Part shown: in pieces, positions 25,807 to 35,470 of the stretch
How positions within the stretch are numbered: position 1 is the stretch's first letter
How the letters are laid out: each line of letters opens with the position of its first letter
Assembly (NCBI GenBank): GCA_027946555.1
Contig: JAPEVC010000191.1
Coordinates: forward strand, 1 to 64,000
Length of the DNA: 64,000 bases
DNA from: Gnomoniopsis sp. IMI 355080
Taxonomy: Eukaryota; Ascomycota; Sordariomycetes; Diaporthales; Gnomoniaceae
Direction: 5' to 3'
Made by a program: the position numbers and the translations under genes
The notes under the pieces: generated by a model
The model's input: only the letters and a program-made list of their open reading frames with translations
Databases searched by the model: none
What the model was told of the DNA's origin: nothing

Positions 25807-26441
25807 CTGTCCTTACGACACTTGAGGGTTCTGACCGGAAATAAGGCTGAGACCCTACAGAACAATGAGGTGGGACCTAAGCTATTCCTGCTGGACGAAA
25901 AGAATAGAATGTAAAGAGACCGGCCAAGTCGATACTGAAGAAAGGAAAACAGTCGGGTGCGGCTCAAATGAATGGCACGAGTGAGCCCAAGGGGGCCGAC
26001 CGTGAGGGAAGAAGGAACACCAAGAGTCTCCACGCAGGCTCATACGGGATCGCAGACTAATATATTCATTTCAAGAACTACACAACTACCCATGCTCTAT
26101 ACATCATGCGCGAGGCCTACCACGATCAGGTATTACCCCCAGACCGGGGTGAAGATCTTTCGGCAGTGACACTGTACCAGTCGAGTGAGGCAACAAAGAC
26201 CATCCTCTCACTCATGTCACTCACGGACCCAGATTAGCACACGTGCAGTAGATCTTGATGTGACATTAGACTGTGAGCCCTGTACCCCTCATATGGTATG
26301 CCTTAAAATCTGAAGCTGTCGAATCACTTGGCTTCTACGTCTTGAACTTGGCATGATAAGCTCGAACGATCCGATGCATTCTAATGTAACCTTGAATGGT
26401 ATGCCTTAGAATTTTGAACTACCAATGAGATCTTCAAGACA
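25807..26441. other. intergenic with short tandem repeats at its right end
   Basis: Upstream of the zinc-finger gene (-) and the orphan gene (+), so probably a shared promoter region. The right end contains repeats of a 46-47 bp unit, described separately. No other feature seen. Confidence 0.4.
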
Positions 26442-26488
26442 ATGGTATGCCTTAAAAAATTTGAACTACCAATGATATGTTCAACACA
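26396..26488 (+). repeat. two tandem copies of a 46-47 bp unit
   Basis: Unit 1 is 26396-26441 and unit 2 is 26442-26488. Both run ATGGTATGCCTTA..., then TTTGAACTACCAATGA, then a TTCAA.ACA end. A third copy of only the first part (ATGGTATGCCTTAAAAT) lies at 26293-26309. Copies differ by a few substitutions and one indel. Each start contains GTATGC, a good 5' splice-site sequence. The annotated start of the downstream orphan gene lies on the first base of unit 2. Confidence 0.85.
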
Positions 26489-27223
26489 ATGTTATGAAGA
26501 GATCATGGTAAGAAAATGGACATTTTCTTTTAAGGTCCTTCGAGGCTGGTGCAGTGAGCTACAAGAAATCCCTAGGGTCTATATAAACTGCGATGGTTTT
26601 CTCGTACACGATGCCGCAAGACAAGTATTCAATTCACCATCTCTCGATCTGATGAGACGTGAATTTTCACCTGAATTCATTAGAACCCTGAGGGAGATCC
26701 ACGTTCATCTCACATCTGAAGCCATGTCTTCTCTATTTTGCTGTGGTTCAATCCAACCATACCGACCTCAGACTCTCAGCCATGAGCACAAGTTCAAGAC
26801 TTTCATGTCTTGGGCCATCTGCCCCAGGGAATCTACCGCATCTCCAGATCCAGTTGACTTGCTTGCCCTCAAGCCAGAATTTGCCGTTCAGCTAGTTCGT
26901 CAGGTCAACTATGGGCCTCTCGAGAGCAAGCGCTATTTTGTTCCCCGTGGTTCGGACGATGGCGAATTCCTGGAGATAGCCGAGAGTGACTTGATTCAGG
27001 CTAACTTTCAGAAGCTGAATGCGTGAGTACAAGATGCTCCACTTGGAATCGAAAATGTGGGATAGTGATGATGCTGACATACAGACCAACAACTAGGTAC
27101 AAAAATTACAAATGCAATACGCATGACAAGTTTTTTGAGGCCAATCTCTACCAGAAGGATCCCATTAATATGCACCACTGGCGTGCGAATGTGGCTCGAA
27201 CGGCAACAGATATTGATTTGTAA
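26442..27223 (+). CDS. orphan hypothetical protein (about 239 aa, 1 intron)
   Basis: I do not recognise the family. Exon 1 is 26442-27022 and exon 2 begins at 27085 (or, in frame, at 27097) and ends at 27223. The intron has a GTGAGT donor, a TGCTGAC branch-like motif and a CAG acceptor, and splicing extends the frame to a TAA at 27221. The body is a mixed soluble sequence without signal peptide or membrane segment; it includes FLVHDAARQVFNS, REIHVHLTSEAMSSL and VQLVRQVNYGPLESKRYFVPRG. The start is doubtful: the first ATG lies within a tandem repeat, and a strong pyrimidine-rich acceptor (TTTTCTTTTAAG) at about 26524-26535 suggests that the first roughly 30 codons could be non-coding. The coding body from about 26536 on is better supported than the N-terminus. 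Confidence 0.5.
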
Positions 27224-27556
27224 CGAAGCGTCATGGTGACTGGCCGTCTGTCTATTGTCAACTAGATACACACTTGTGTAATAGTCTTTGTAGAAATCGA
27301 AGTGGTTGGTAACGTTCAAAAGTTTCCAATGCTTGAGCTCACTGGTTCGGTTTATCTTTGTTGAAGCCGTTGAAGTTTCCTTGTGCATGAGCATTTTAAA
27401 GTGGGAGCTTCTCCATGCACCCCCTCCATGGAAGCGGCCAAGGCTCAGTGACTGGGACCCAACAGCAATATCGTATGACAGACATAGTCCAAGGCAGCAG
27501 ATGGTCGACCGTGGAAAAAGCTGTGCGAACATTTATTCCCATCTTCCCATCTCACC
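27224..27556. other. intergenic, convergent 3' ends
   Basis: Between the 3' end of the orphan gene (+) and the 3' end of the OTU gene (-). No feature seen. Confidence 0.5.
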
Positions 27557-28588
27557 TCATGCCTTCTTCCTCAGCGAATTATAATGCTCCCCCAACCCAT
27601 ACCCATGACGATAATATGCCAACCATATCCTCTTCCCCTCCTCCTCCGCCACGGATTTTGCGCTCGGCCTCACCACTTCGGTTTCCCCATCCTGAATAAC
27701 CCATACCTCCACCCCCCACCCATTCGCCACAGCCGACAACTCAATCTGGCCACCCCACTCCGCCGTATCCCGTATCTTGCGCACATAGCTATCCAACCCT
27801 TCCTCCAGAAACCCAGCATAATCCTCCCCATGTGTCCCTATATATTCCGCCGCACGCCTCCGCACCGCTTTGTAACCCGGCTCGCCCGCCTCGGCGCCCA
27901 CGCCAATGTCCAGCTGCGCCAGTTGGTCCGCGACCGCCGAAAACAAGCAGTGTCCGTCGGGCCGGATCTCATGCTCCACGAGGCCGTGCTTGGTGAACTC
28001 GGCGAGCATGTGCGTCTTCTCCACGGCGCGGTGGTCCGTTTGTATGGAGGCTTCTTGTTCAGCGGCAAGAGCGGCGGCTTCGGTCTCGGCGGCGCGGCGG
28101 GCTAGGCGCTCTTTCTGACGGTTGCGCTTCTTGCCTGCTCCTCCCCCTCCACCTGCTTGTTGTTGTTGTGGTTCTTGTTGTTGTGATGGTGGTGGCGTAG
28201 AACCAGCAACAGCGGAGACTCCATTTTGTCCCTCCTCTTTGGCCAACCCTCCTCCTGCTCCAGGTTCTGTGACGGGTTGTTGTGGCAGTTTTGCGCCTAG
28301 CTCATTCACGTTCAGCGAGGCCAACCTATCCGCCGCGCCGTCCACTACGTTGTCGTTGTTATCGTCAGGTAATATCTCGTCTTTTTCGGCTGTGCCATTC
28401 AGCGCCGCAATCTCAGCGCTCTGCCGCTCCTTCAGCGCGCGTTCCAGCTCCTCGCACTCGCTGTTAACGCCCCTGCGCGTCTTCTTGGTCGCGTTCTTCT
28501 TCTTGCTTGTGATGCGGCCTTGTAGGTCTTTGGCCTCTTTGCGGTGGCGCGCTTCAATCTGCTCGAGGGTTTCTGGAGTGTTGTCCAT
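27557..28588 (-). CDS. OTU-domain deubiquitinase, OTUD6/yeast Otu2-like (343 aa)
   Basis: Cysteine protease that removes ubiquitin from substrates; OTUD6/Otu2 relatives act on ribosomal proteins. The N-terminal 65 residues form a charged helical segment (RHRKEAKDLQGRIT, then ECEELERALKERQ) typical of this subfamily. A disordered Gly/Gln/Pro linker follows (about 100-155), then a basic coiled stretch (KKRNRQKERLARRAAETEAAALAAEQEAS; about 153-181). The OTU domain covers about 200-340: the catalytic block RPDGHCLF supplies D211 and C214, and the C-terminal GEHYNSL supplies H335. No intron is needed and the length is close to the family norm. The next gene, the DNA glycosylase, is divergent, and the two probably share the 720-bp region between them. 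Confidence 0.92.
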   Translation of the reverse strand: MDNTPETLEQIEARHRKEAKDLQGRITSKKKNATKKTRRGVNSECEELERALKERQSAEIAALNGTAEKDEILPDDNNDNVVDGAADRLASLNVNELGAKLPQQPVTEPGAGGGLAKEEGQNGVSAVAGSTPPPSQQQEPQQQQAGGGGGAGKKRNRQKERLARRAAETEAAALAAEQEASIQTDHRAVEKTHMLAEFTKHGLVEHEIRPDGHCLFSAVADQLAQLDIGVGAEAGEPGYKAVRRRAAEYIGTHGEDYAGFLEEGLDSYVRKIRDTAEWGGQIELSAVANGWGVEVWVIQDGETEVVRPSAKSVAEEEGKRIWLAYYRHGYGLGEHYNSLRKKA

Positions 28589-29309
28589 TTTTCCCCGATT
28601 CTATGAGAGGAGGAGGGGTGGTGTTGTGCATGAAATTGAAGCTTCCGAACGACACTTTTTTTTGGGCTTTGGCAGAACGTCATTCTGATACCCTGGTCGT
28701 CTGGGGAAGATAATTGAGGCAGTTGCATCCCTGTCCCGTCAGTTGCGGAACGTGCCGCCGCTGAACCCTGGTCCACTCTTTTCAGAGCTACTTTCCATAA
28801 GATATATACGCACATTAGGAATGAAGCATATACCATTAATTCTTCCCAGGATGATCTCAAGTTTGCAGGAGGATATCTGTTAACCTGAGCCGAGATCGAG
28901 TCCCTTCGCCCAGCTTCAAGTGAGGAGAAATATCGCATAATTCCGGTTGCTCTCGCAAGCACTGCTCTCTCGTTGTCTGTCTCTCTCTCCACATATCTAT
29001 ACTTTCATACTTCGCACTATGTCATTTAAATATGCTATAGCTTGGTGACAAAGTCTGGTTGAAACCTGGAGAAACCTTTGAGAGACACTAAGCCGCCCAT
29101 TCTCTGCAATGGGTAGAGCACTAAAGCAGAAAGTCCTGGGCCAGCCGCCCCTGGTCACTCGTGAAGAAGGCTTCAGGGGGCCAGGGGCTACAAATTCGTG
29201 ACATCACCACTTAATATTGCGATTGGACCGGAATACACAAAAGCGTGCCCGAGTTCACATTTCATTCACTATCTCACTCACCTAACTCATTCGCATGTTA
29301 CGAATAGTC
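28589..29309. other. intergenic, bidirectional promoter region
   Basis: Separates the divergent OTU (-) and DNA glycosylase (+) genes. It has short open frames only; no TATA box is evident near either start. Confidence 0.45.
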
Positions 29310-30419
29310 ATGGCGAGAACTACCCGTGCAGCAGCCAGCACGGCTCAGCGAAGAGAAATGCCCCGCCGAGCAGCACGGACGAAGGCTGAACCGCCGGCTC
29401 AAGTGAAGGAAGAAGAGCAACCTGCAACACCAGCAAAGAGTACACCAAGGAAAAGACCAGCTCCCAAGAAGGCTGAGAGCGAAACACCCAAAAAGATAAA
29501 GCTAGAAGAGGACGGCGCCACGCCCTCGCCAAAGAAGCAGAAACTCTCCAGCAAAAAGGCCAATCCAGGCGACCTCCAAGCCAAGAAGCTCAAAGCCTAC
29601 GACGCCTACGCCAACGCCTCGCCCTTCCCCTCTTTCGCACACCCCACGCCCGCAGAAAGCAAGCTCGCCCACAAGATCCTCGCCTCGCTCCACGGCGAGC
29701 GCAAGCGGCCCGACGCCATCGTCGCGCCGACCAATCGCGCCGGGTGCGGCGACTCACCGTCTGTACTGGACGCGCTGGTGCGTACCATCCTGTCGCAGAA
29801 TACAAGCGACACGAACAGCACGCGCGCGAAGCAGAGCATGGACAAGGCTTACGGGCGGAGCGACAAGTGGGAGGCCATTGCTGAAGGCGGACAGGCCAAG
29901 CTGCAGGAGGCAATCAAGTGTGGCGGCCTGAGCGTGGTGAAGAGCAAGGTGATTATCAGCATTTTGCAGCAAGTGTTTGAGCGGTATGGAAAGTATAGTT
30001 TGGATCACTTGCATGAGGCGAGCAGCGAGGAGGCCATGCGCGAGATGCTAAGCTTCCAGGGAGTGGGACCCAAAACGGCGAGCTGTGTGTTGCTCTTTTG
30101 TCTGCGCCGGGAGAGCTTTGCCGTGGATACCCACGTATATCGTATCACGGGCCTGTTGGGGTGGAGGCCGCCGGGCGCGACCAGAGAGGAGACGCATGCA
30201 CACCTGGATGCGAGAATACCAGATGAGGACAAATTTGGATTGCATATTCTACTGGTGTCACATGGTAAGAAATGTGATGAGTGCCGAGCAGGTGGGAAGA
30301 GCACTGGGAAGTGTGAGTTGAGGAAGGCCTTTCGAAAGGGCAAGCTGGCTGGCGAGGCTGGACAGGACGTCAAAGAGGAAGAACAGGCTGCCGTCAAGGA
30401 CGAGGAAGTGTCTGATTAG
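29310..30419 (+). CDS. HhH-GPD DNA glycosylase, endonuclease III-like (369 aa)
   Basis: Base-excision repair enzyme expected to remove damaged bases and cut the resulting AP site, in the nucleus. I chose 29310 (GTC ATG GCG, better context) over the in-frame ATG at 29295. The N-terminal 90 residues are Lys/Pro/Glu-rich with several nuclear-localisation-like KR/KK clusters. The HhH-GPD domain follows. It has ILSQNTSDTNS, the hairpin FQGVGPKTASCVL with catalytic Lys (K255 from this start), and AVDTHVYRI with catalytic Asp (D273). The segment after HILLVSHGKK, where EndoIII has its C-x6-C-x2-C-x5-C iron-sulfur loop, shows only C-x2-C-x9-C, so the 4Fe-4S cluster is probably altered or absent. The tail is acidic and Lys-rich. 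Substrate range cannot be predicted. Confidence 0.87.
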   Translation: MARTTRAAASTAQRREMPRRAARTKAEPPAQVKEEEQPATPAKSTPRKRPAPKKAESETPKKIKLEEDGATPSPKKQKLSSKKANPGDLQAKKLKAYDAYANASPFPSFAHPTPAESKLAHKILASLHGERKRPDAIVAPTNRAGCGDSPSVLDALVRTILSQNTSDTNSTRAKQSMDKAYGRSDKWEAIAEGGQAKLQEAIKCGGLSVVKSKVIISILQQVFERYGKYSLDHLHEASSEEAMREMLSFQGVGPKTASCVLLFCLRRESFAVDTHVYRITGLLGWRPPGATREETHAHLDARIPDEDKFGLHILLVSHGKKCDECRAGGKSTGKCELRKAFRKGKLAGEAGQDVKEEEQAAVKDEEVSD

Positions 30420-31240
30420 AGGTGTCTGTATCTATCGAGAATTTGTGAAGAGCTTGTATCATTCTGAGGGCCATTGTCCTCATAGTCTTTTCTTCTGCAA
30501 ACTGTACAGGCCAGAACGCCACCATGTTTGAGGAACGTGTTTTCAATGAGACCTAGCTTGCTGTTCCTGCTGGACCCGGATACGGATGAACCCCACTTGG
30601 CGAAAAAAATACTGGAAAGGGCAACATTTAAGACAATGGTGAATCTTGGTAAAGACATATTCAGAATTTTGTGTGCACAACTCGAAGCCAAATTGTCATG
30701 AGGACCAAAGCGGCTTCCTCCTACCGGTTACGCTGGGGGAGGGGGGCTCCAGATTGCGCTTACTCGCCGCCGGCCCATCAGTCTGGCTGAGCCATCTGGA
30801 CATAGCAGCGCCGAGCAAGGACGTCGTCGGTATCGTCGTTGATGTTGTCGTACAGACTGGCGAGATAGACCCTGGCGCCGGCATCGAGGACTGACAGTCG
30901 GTGCGTATATTTGGGGCCTCCGCAGCGTCTGCGGCGGCTGGGAATTCATTTGGGGCAGATCTTCTGCACCACAGTCAGATGGTTGTGTCTGGCCAAAGAC
31001 ATATGTAGACTCACGTAGGGTTCTCTCTGGTGTCTGACAAGACACCAGAGCTGTACATATCTCGATGACCAGCGAACCTTGGCAGACAGCAGCCCGGAGA
31101 CGCCGCTCGTGTCTCGATATCGAACAGTACCTTCACACTTCACACAGCTAGACTTGCTCAAGCTTGCGAACAATAAACCCCAACAACAAACAGCAGTGAG
31201 TCTAGATCAACCAGTCCCTCCGTCTCCACCTAATTAAGCG
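30420..31240. other. intergenic, convergent 3' ends
   Basis: Between the glycosylase (+) and alpha-galactosidase (-). It has a G-rich patch at about 30734-30747 and no gene-like frame. Confidence 0.45.
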
Positions 31241-32812
31241 TTACAGATATTTGCCGCAATATTGAAAAACCAAGACCGCGGTGTCGTGTGTTGCGACAGA
31301 GACCGTGGCGTTGTTGGTATGGGGACCCAGACAATCACCTGTCCAAGCATCCAAGATGGTATAAGTGCCGTTGGCATCGAGATACGGCACTTCGCCAAAG
31401 TCCACCGTCATGTCTTGGTTGTCATCAAGTGTATTGAGCATCAAGACGAACGTGCCTTGTTTGCTGGCTCCTGCCCAGTACTGAGCCGGGTAGGTCTCGT
31501 TCCAGGTCCAGTCTGGGAAATACCCCCACTTGTACGGCGTGGCCGGGGCCCCGTAGATGTCGTCTTGATTGAAGGCGATGAGGTACTCGTTCCTCAGCAC
31601 AGCAATGTACTCGTGCGCCAACGTCGTTAGATCAGCACTGATAATCAAGGGGCTCTTCATAGCGGCCCATAAGGCAAAGTGTGAGCGAGATTCTTCGAAA
31701 CTCAATTCGTCGTTGCCGACTTCGAGCATATCCCCATCACTATGACCCCAGAAGTTGTTAGAGTTCAGTTGGAAGGAATTCATGTTGATGATGGAGGTGA
31801 TGTAACTCCATCTTGCTGCGTGTATATGTGTCTTGTCAGCACTCTGTCGCCTAGCAGGAAAGTGATAAGAAAATTGGAGCAGAAAGACAGTAGGACATAG
31901 CGTACGCTCAATATCAGTACTCATCCTCCATGAATTACCAGTTGAATTACCCCATTCCTCTACACCCTCATATCCCCACACACAAATGCTATAGTGAATC
32001 GTGCGGTTCTGCGCCTGGAGAGCGTCACGCATGACTCTGTACCTCTGCGCCGTGTTCGATTCCGTATAGTCGTACCCGAGTGGACAAATATTATCTTTGC
32101 TGGGACACGTGCCGTTCTCGTATAGCTGTGGCGAGCCGATTTCTCCTGTACAAGCGACGCACATATCAGTCCAATTGGACGGTACGAAGCAATTGTCATA
32201 CTTGAGATCTTGGTCACCTAGTTAGCAACCATTGAAGAAGAATTTACGTGAGTGACGACTGTAACGTGCCTAAGGAAAGTTCCAGCTTACAGTCAACTCC
32301 CCACGCTGCCCATGTGGCCGCGTCAGTGCTCTCGTAGCCAATACTTGCAGGATACCCAGCACAGGTCTCAGTTCCGGCGCTGCTGTAGATTCCGAGTTTG
32401 AACCCCATGTCATGTATTTGTTCTGCTAGCCCTGATATGCCTTCTGGGAATTTTTGAGGGTCCGGAATCAGCTGCTCTGTTTGGGCGTCGCGTCCGCTGA
32501 TGAGTGACCAGCAGTCGTCTAGGTTTACATATTCGTAGCCAGCTTCCTGATTTGAGTACCTAGATATTAGATAAAGCTTTTTTTTATCTTGGGAAATGCA
32601 TGAGAAGTGAAAAACTGTACCTGTAATCTATGATCTATCATAGCTTGGGCTTGCTGTAGGAAAAGCGTCGCATTAATCTCGCAGAGGTACGTATTCCACG
32701 AATTCCACCCCATCGCAGGTAATTTGCCTGTCCCATCCGCCCAAATTAACGCGGACGTGGATGCAACCGCAGTAAGTAGTGTGATAGTTGATTCTCTCAT
32801 GGTAGCAGGCAC
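31241..32812 (-). CDS. secreted GH27 alpha-galactosidase (441 aa, 3 introns)
   Basis: Releases alpha-1,6-linked galactose from oligosaccharides and galactomannan outside the cell. Exons: 32812-32621, 32546-32291, 32208-31906, 31815-31241; introns are 74, 82 and 90 nt. Splicing gives 'HRLQ|EAGYEYVNLDDCW', 'WGVD(Y)LKYDNC' and 'STDIE(P)RWSYITS', each matching family blocks. The third intron is a multiple of three without a stop, so the unspliced frame looks open there but carries an insertion foreign to the family. A signal peptide covers about residues 1-25, followed directly by the mature start LPAMGWNSWN. The nucleophile is D154 in YLKYDNC and the acid/base is D248 in the RxxxD motif of SWRMSTDIE. 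DMLEVGN follows. The C-terminal beta domain has several N-glycosylation sequons. The length is typical of AglB-type enzymes. Confidence 0.92.
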
Positions 32813-33277
32813 TTCAGAAACCCATCAGGTACAGCGGCCAGAAGATCTGACAGGAACAGACACTGGCTGTGCATTTCGCACCGAACAAGACCGTGGGTAA
32901 AGTTTTCAGGGTGGCAAGATGCCATTGTGACGGTGGGAAAATGCTTTATGCTTGGTGCTGTTTCCCAAATGCCCTAATTATTCAACACCTCTTTGGGTAA
33001 GGCACCTGGAGCGGGAAGACCTACCCAAATACTCAAGAAGACATAGGAACTTGTGAGCCCGACTGCGCGTCCCACAGGGGCTATGGCTAACTGTAATAAA
33101 GGCTATGGAATGTTTCCGAGAGACACGGTTTTTGTAAGAGCTCCACGGCCATCCTACGGACGTACCCTCTGGCATGGATTCTGTGATTATCCACCTTTTA
33201 GGTCTTCACGCTACCAACAATGATATTCCCACATCGATGTCTCACCCAAACTCCAATGGCGCCTCTGCAGTGCAATC
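32813..33277. other. intergenic, alpha-galactosidase promoter side
   Basis: Upstream of the GH27 gene and downstream of the MOT1 gene, both on the - strand. No TATA box or repeat stands out. Confidence 0.45.
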
Positions 33278-34627
33278 TCACCACCTCGACAACAGCGGCT
33301 GTCTCTCCCACCGGCTTCCCCATCGCCTCTCGGCTGCATGAGACACTCCGTATGCATACCATGTCAGCAGACCAGCCAGGAAGCCCACAGCATCATTCTT
33401 GAACGCCAATATCCCAGCGGTCGTCATCAACATCACGGTCCACCTCTCGGACCTCTCCTCGTCGCCGACCTCACGATGCCTCTTGATCGTGCTCCCCACG
33501 CCGCCCTCGTCGTCCGAGACACTACTCTCCCACAGGTCCGACGCCCCATGATTCAGACTTTGCCCGACCTTTGCCAACTCCAGACCCGCGGCGATCACCA
33601 TAATCCCAAGGATCGCCTTGGGGAAACTTCCCAACAGATCTAGCAGCGTCGTGCCCAAGAATAGCCCCAACAGCAACTTCACCGCGCCCAACAAAATGAT
33701 GCTCGCGCCGCTCCTCGCACCGAACCGGAACTGCGCAGCCAATCCCCCGGCCCCATGGCACACGGGCATCGCCCCGAACCAACACCCGACCAGATTCATC
33801 AGCGCCACACTCACCCCCAGTTCCGTCACGCTCGGCGGTGCGCCCGGGAACCCAGGCCCCATCAACTCAGCTGCAAGCGCCGCCGCCGCAATGACCGAGT
33901 TAAGCGTCGTAAGCGGCAGCTGCGCAATAGCCATTGTCCACGCCTCGCCCTCTTTGAACCCAGGCACAGACACGGAAGGCCGCCAGATGCTCCATCCGGG
34001 CAAACCCCGACCGTTCTTACCCGGCGACTGCACAACAATCGCGACAATCGCGAGAATGAGGCCGACAACGAAGACGAACAGAGCGTAGGGGAAGCGGCGA
34101 GGCGCGCGGCTTGTGAAGACGAGCAGGACAAAGGCGGCGAGCGCCCACAGCCGGTTGTCAAAGGGGTAGTCGGCCCAGCCGAGCTGCAACAGCATGGAAC
34201 CTCCGCCGGAGATGACAAGCTGCAGGCCTGCGCCGAATTGGATACCTTTGACGACGGGGATGGGGATGCGGGTGGTGAGCCAGCGAAGCAGGCCTGTGAC
34301 GGCGAGGAGGCCGACGGCGATGGCGACGAGAGCGCCTGCCGCGAGGGTCTGGGATTGTGTGGCGTGTGTGGCGATGGCGGCTGCTGCGATCGCCTTCATG
34401 GGCTGGACGGGGAGTGGTACGCCGAAAAAGAAGCCTGTCAGGATATTGGCGAGACCTGTGAAGACGAGGGTGGAGGGGAGATTGATGGATGATTGCAGAG
34501 CGAGAGCAATCATGAGCGGGAGGAGGGTGCCGAGATCCCCAAGAGCGCCGGAGATCTCGGCGAGAGGATTGGTCTTTAGGGTGTGAAGGTTGTGTTTGGC
34601 GAGACGGGGAATGTCTTGGAGCCCCAT
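33278..34627 (-). CDS. MOT1-type molybdate transporter (449 aa)
   Basis: High-affinity molybdate transporter of the MOT1 (SulP-related) family, feeding molybdenum-cofactor enzymes such as nitrate reductase. I chose the start at 34627 (CAAC ATG G) because the family begins shortly before the first motif; the frame is open 30 codons further, to 34717. Motifs: GALGDLGT (27-34) and GVPLPVQPMKA (69-79). A second signature, FGAMPVCHGAGGLAAQFRFG, covers 284-303. There are about 10 hydrophobic segments and a polar Ser/Asp/Glu-rich loop at about 367-396 before the last two. The C-terminus ends ERQPLLSRW, which contains an acidic-dileucine sorting pattern (ExxxLL), so a vacuolar location is possible. 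No intron. Neighbours are unrelated in function. Confidence 0.9.
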   Translation of the reverse strand: MGLQDIPRLAKHNLHTLKTNPLAEISGALGDLGTLLPLMIALALQSSINLPSTLVFTGLANILTGFFFGVPLPVQPMKAIAAAAIATHATQSQTLAAGALVAIAVGLLAVTGLLRWLTTRIPIPVVKGIQFGAGLQLVISGGGSMLLQLGWADYPFDNRLWALAAFVLLVFTSRAPRRFPYALFVFVVGLILAIVAIVVQSPGKNGRGLPGWSIWRPSVSVPGFKEGEAWTMAIAQLPLTTLNSVIAAAALAAELMGPGFPGAPPSVTELGVSVALMNLVGCWFGAMPVCHGAGGLAAQFRFGARSGASIILLGAVKLLLGLFLGTTLLDLLGSFPKAILGIMVIAAGLELAKVGQSLNHGASDLWESSVSDDEGGVGSTIKRHREVGDEERSERWTVMLMTTAGILAFKNDAVGFLAGLLTWYAYGVSHAAERRWGSRWERQPLLSRW

Positions 34628-35470
34628 GTTGACAGATGTTGTATAGAGGCAGCAGAGAGGGGCGACGAGGGTAATTGATGCAGTTAGTCTCAATGCTCGA
34701 ATACTATAGGAAGTCAAGGCAAGAACACAAGCACGGTGCTCACGGCTTTGCGAAGGGTTGAGTAGATGAAATGTGCTTCAGAAAGAATAAACGAGGTTGG
34801 AGAGATGGAGTTGGCGGCAAGTCGCTGCCGGACCGGAGATGCTCAAATCACGGGGCAACAGTACGGCGCCGTGTGACCTGCGACCCACACCTCCGGCTTG
34901 GCAGGGTTCTTTCTGCCACCTGCCCGCCTGTCTGCCAAACGAGTGCATCACAGCTCCAGAGGTCGTCAGCCTGAACGTGTAGTAGTTCTTTTGGATTACG
35001 TGTTAGTAAGTTGATGTACGAATTACCAAGCTTCATTGCTGGATTTCGTTCTGGTCAACATGTTGCCTTCTTGGTGGACACCGGGTCGGGTGTTCGGTAC
35101 CTATGAAACCCCCGGGTGGGGGCCGCGATTCTATTGTGTATACACTCTTGTGTGATGCGGTGTGTAACTTGTAAACTGGTATGTACCATAGTCCTATGTA
35201 GAGTGTATATTCAGTCTAACCATTACCCAGGGTATCATAAGATCTACATGGTAAAGAACCTTGCGGAAATTAAAATACAGTGATGAACAAGATCTTGTAG
35301 ATCTCCCGCCATTGTAAAATGTGGGTAGAACCCACTTATACTACTATGTATATGCAGTATATCCACAGCAAACAATGTTGCTAGTAATTCCCCTTGCGAA
35401 CACCTGGTGAACACAAGCCCCGAAATTTCAGTCCTCTAGCATACTGCCCAGCCCAGAAATAAAAAAAACC
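34628..35470. other. intergenic, AT-richer with small palindromes
   Basis: Between the MOT1 gene and the hydrolase gene, both on the - strand. About 35140-35380 is visibly richer in A/T with short TATA/GTAC repeats. No gene-like frame beyond the MOT1 N-terminal extension. Confidence 0.45.
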
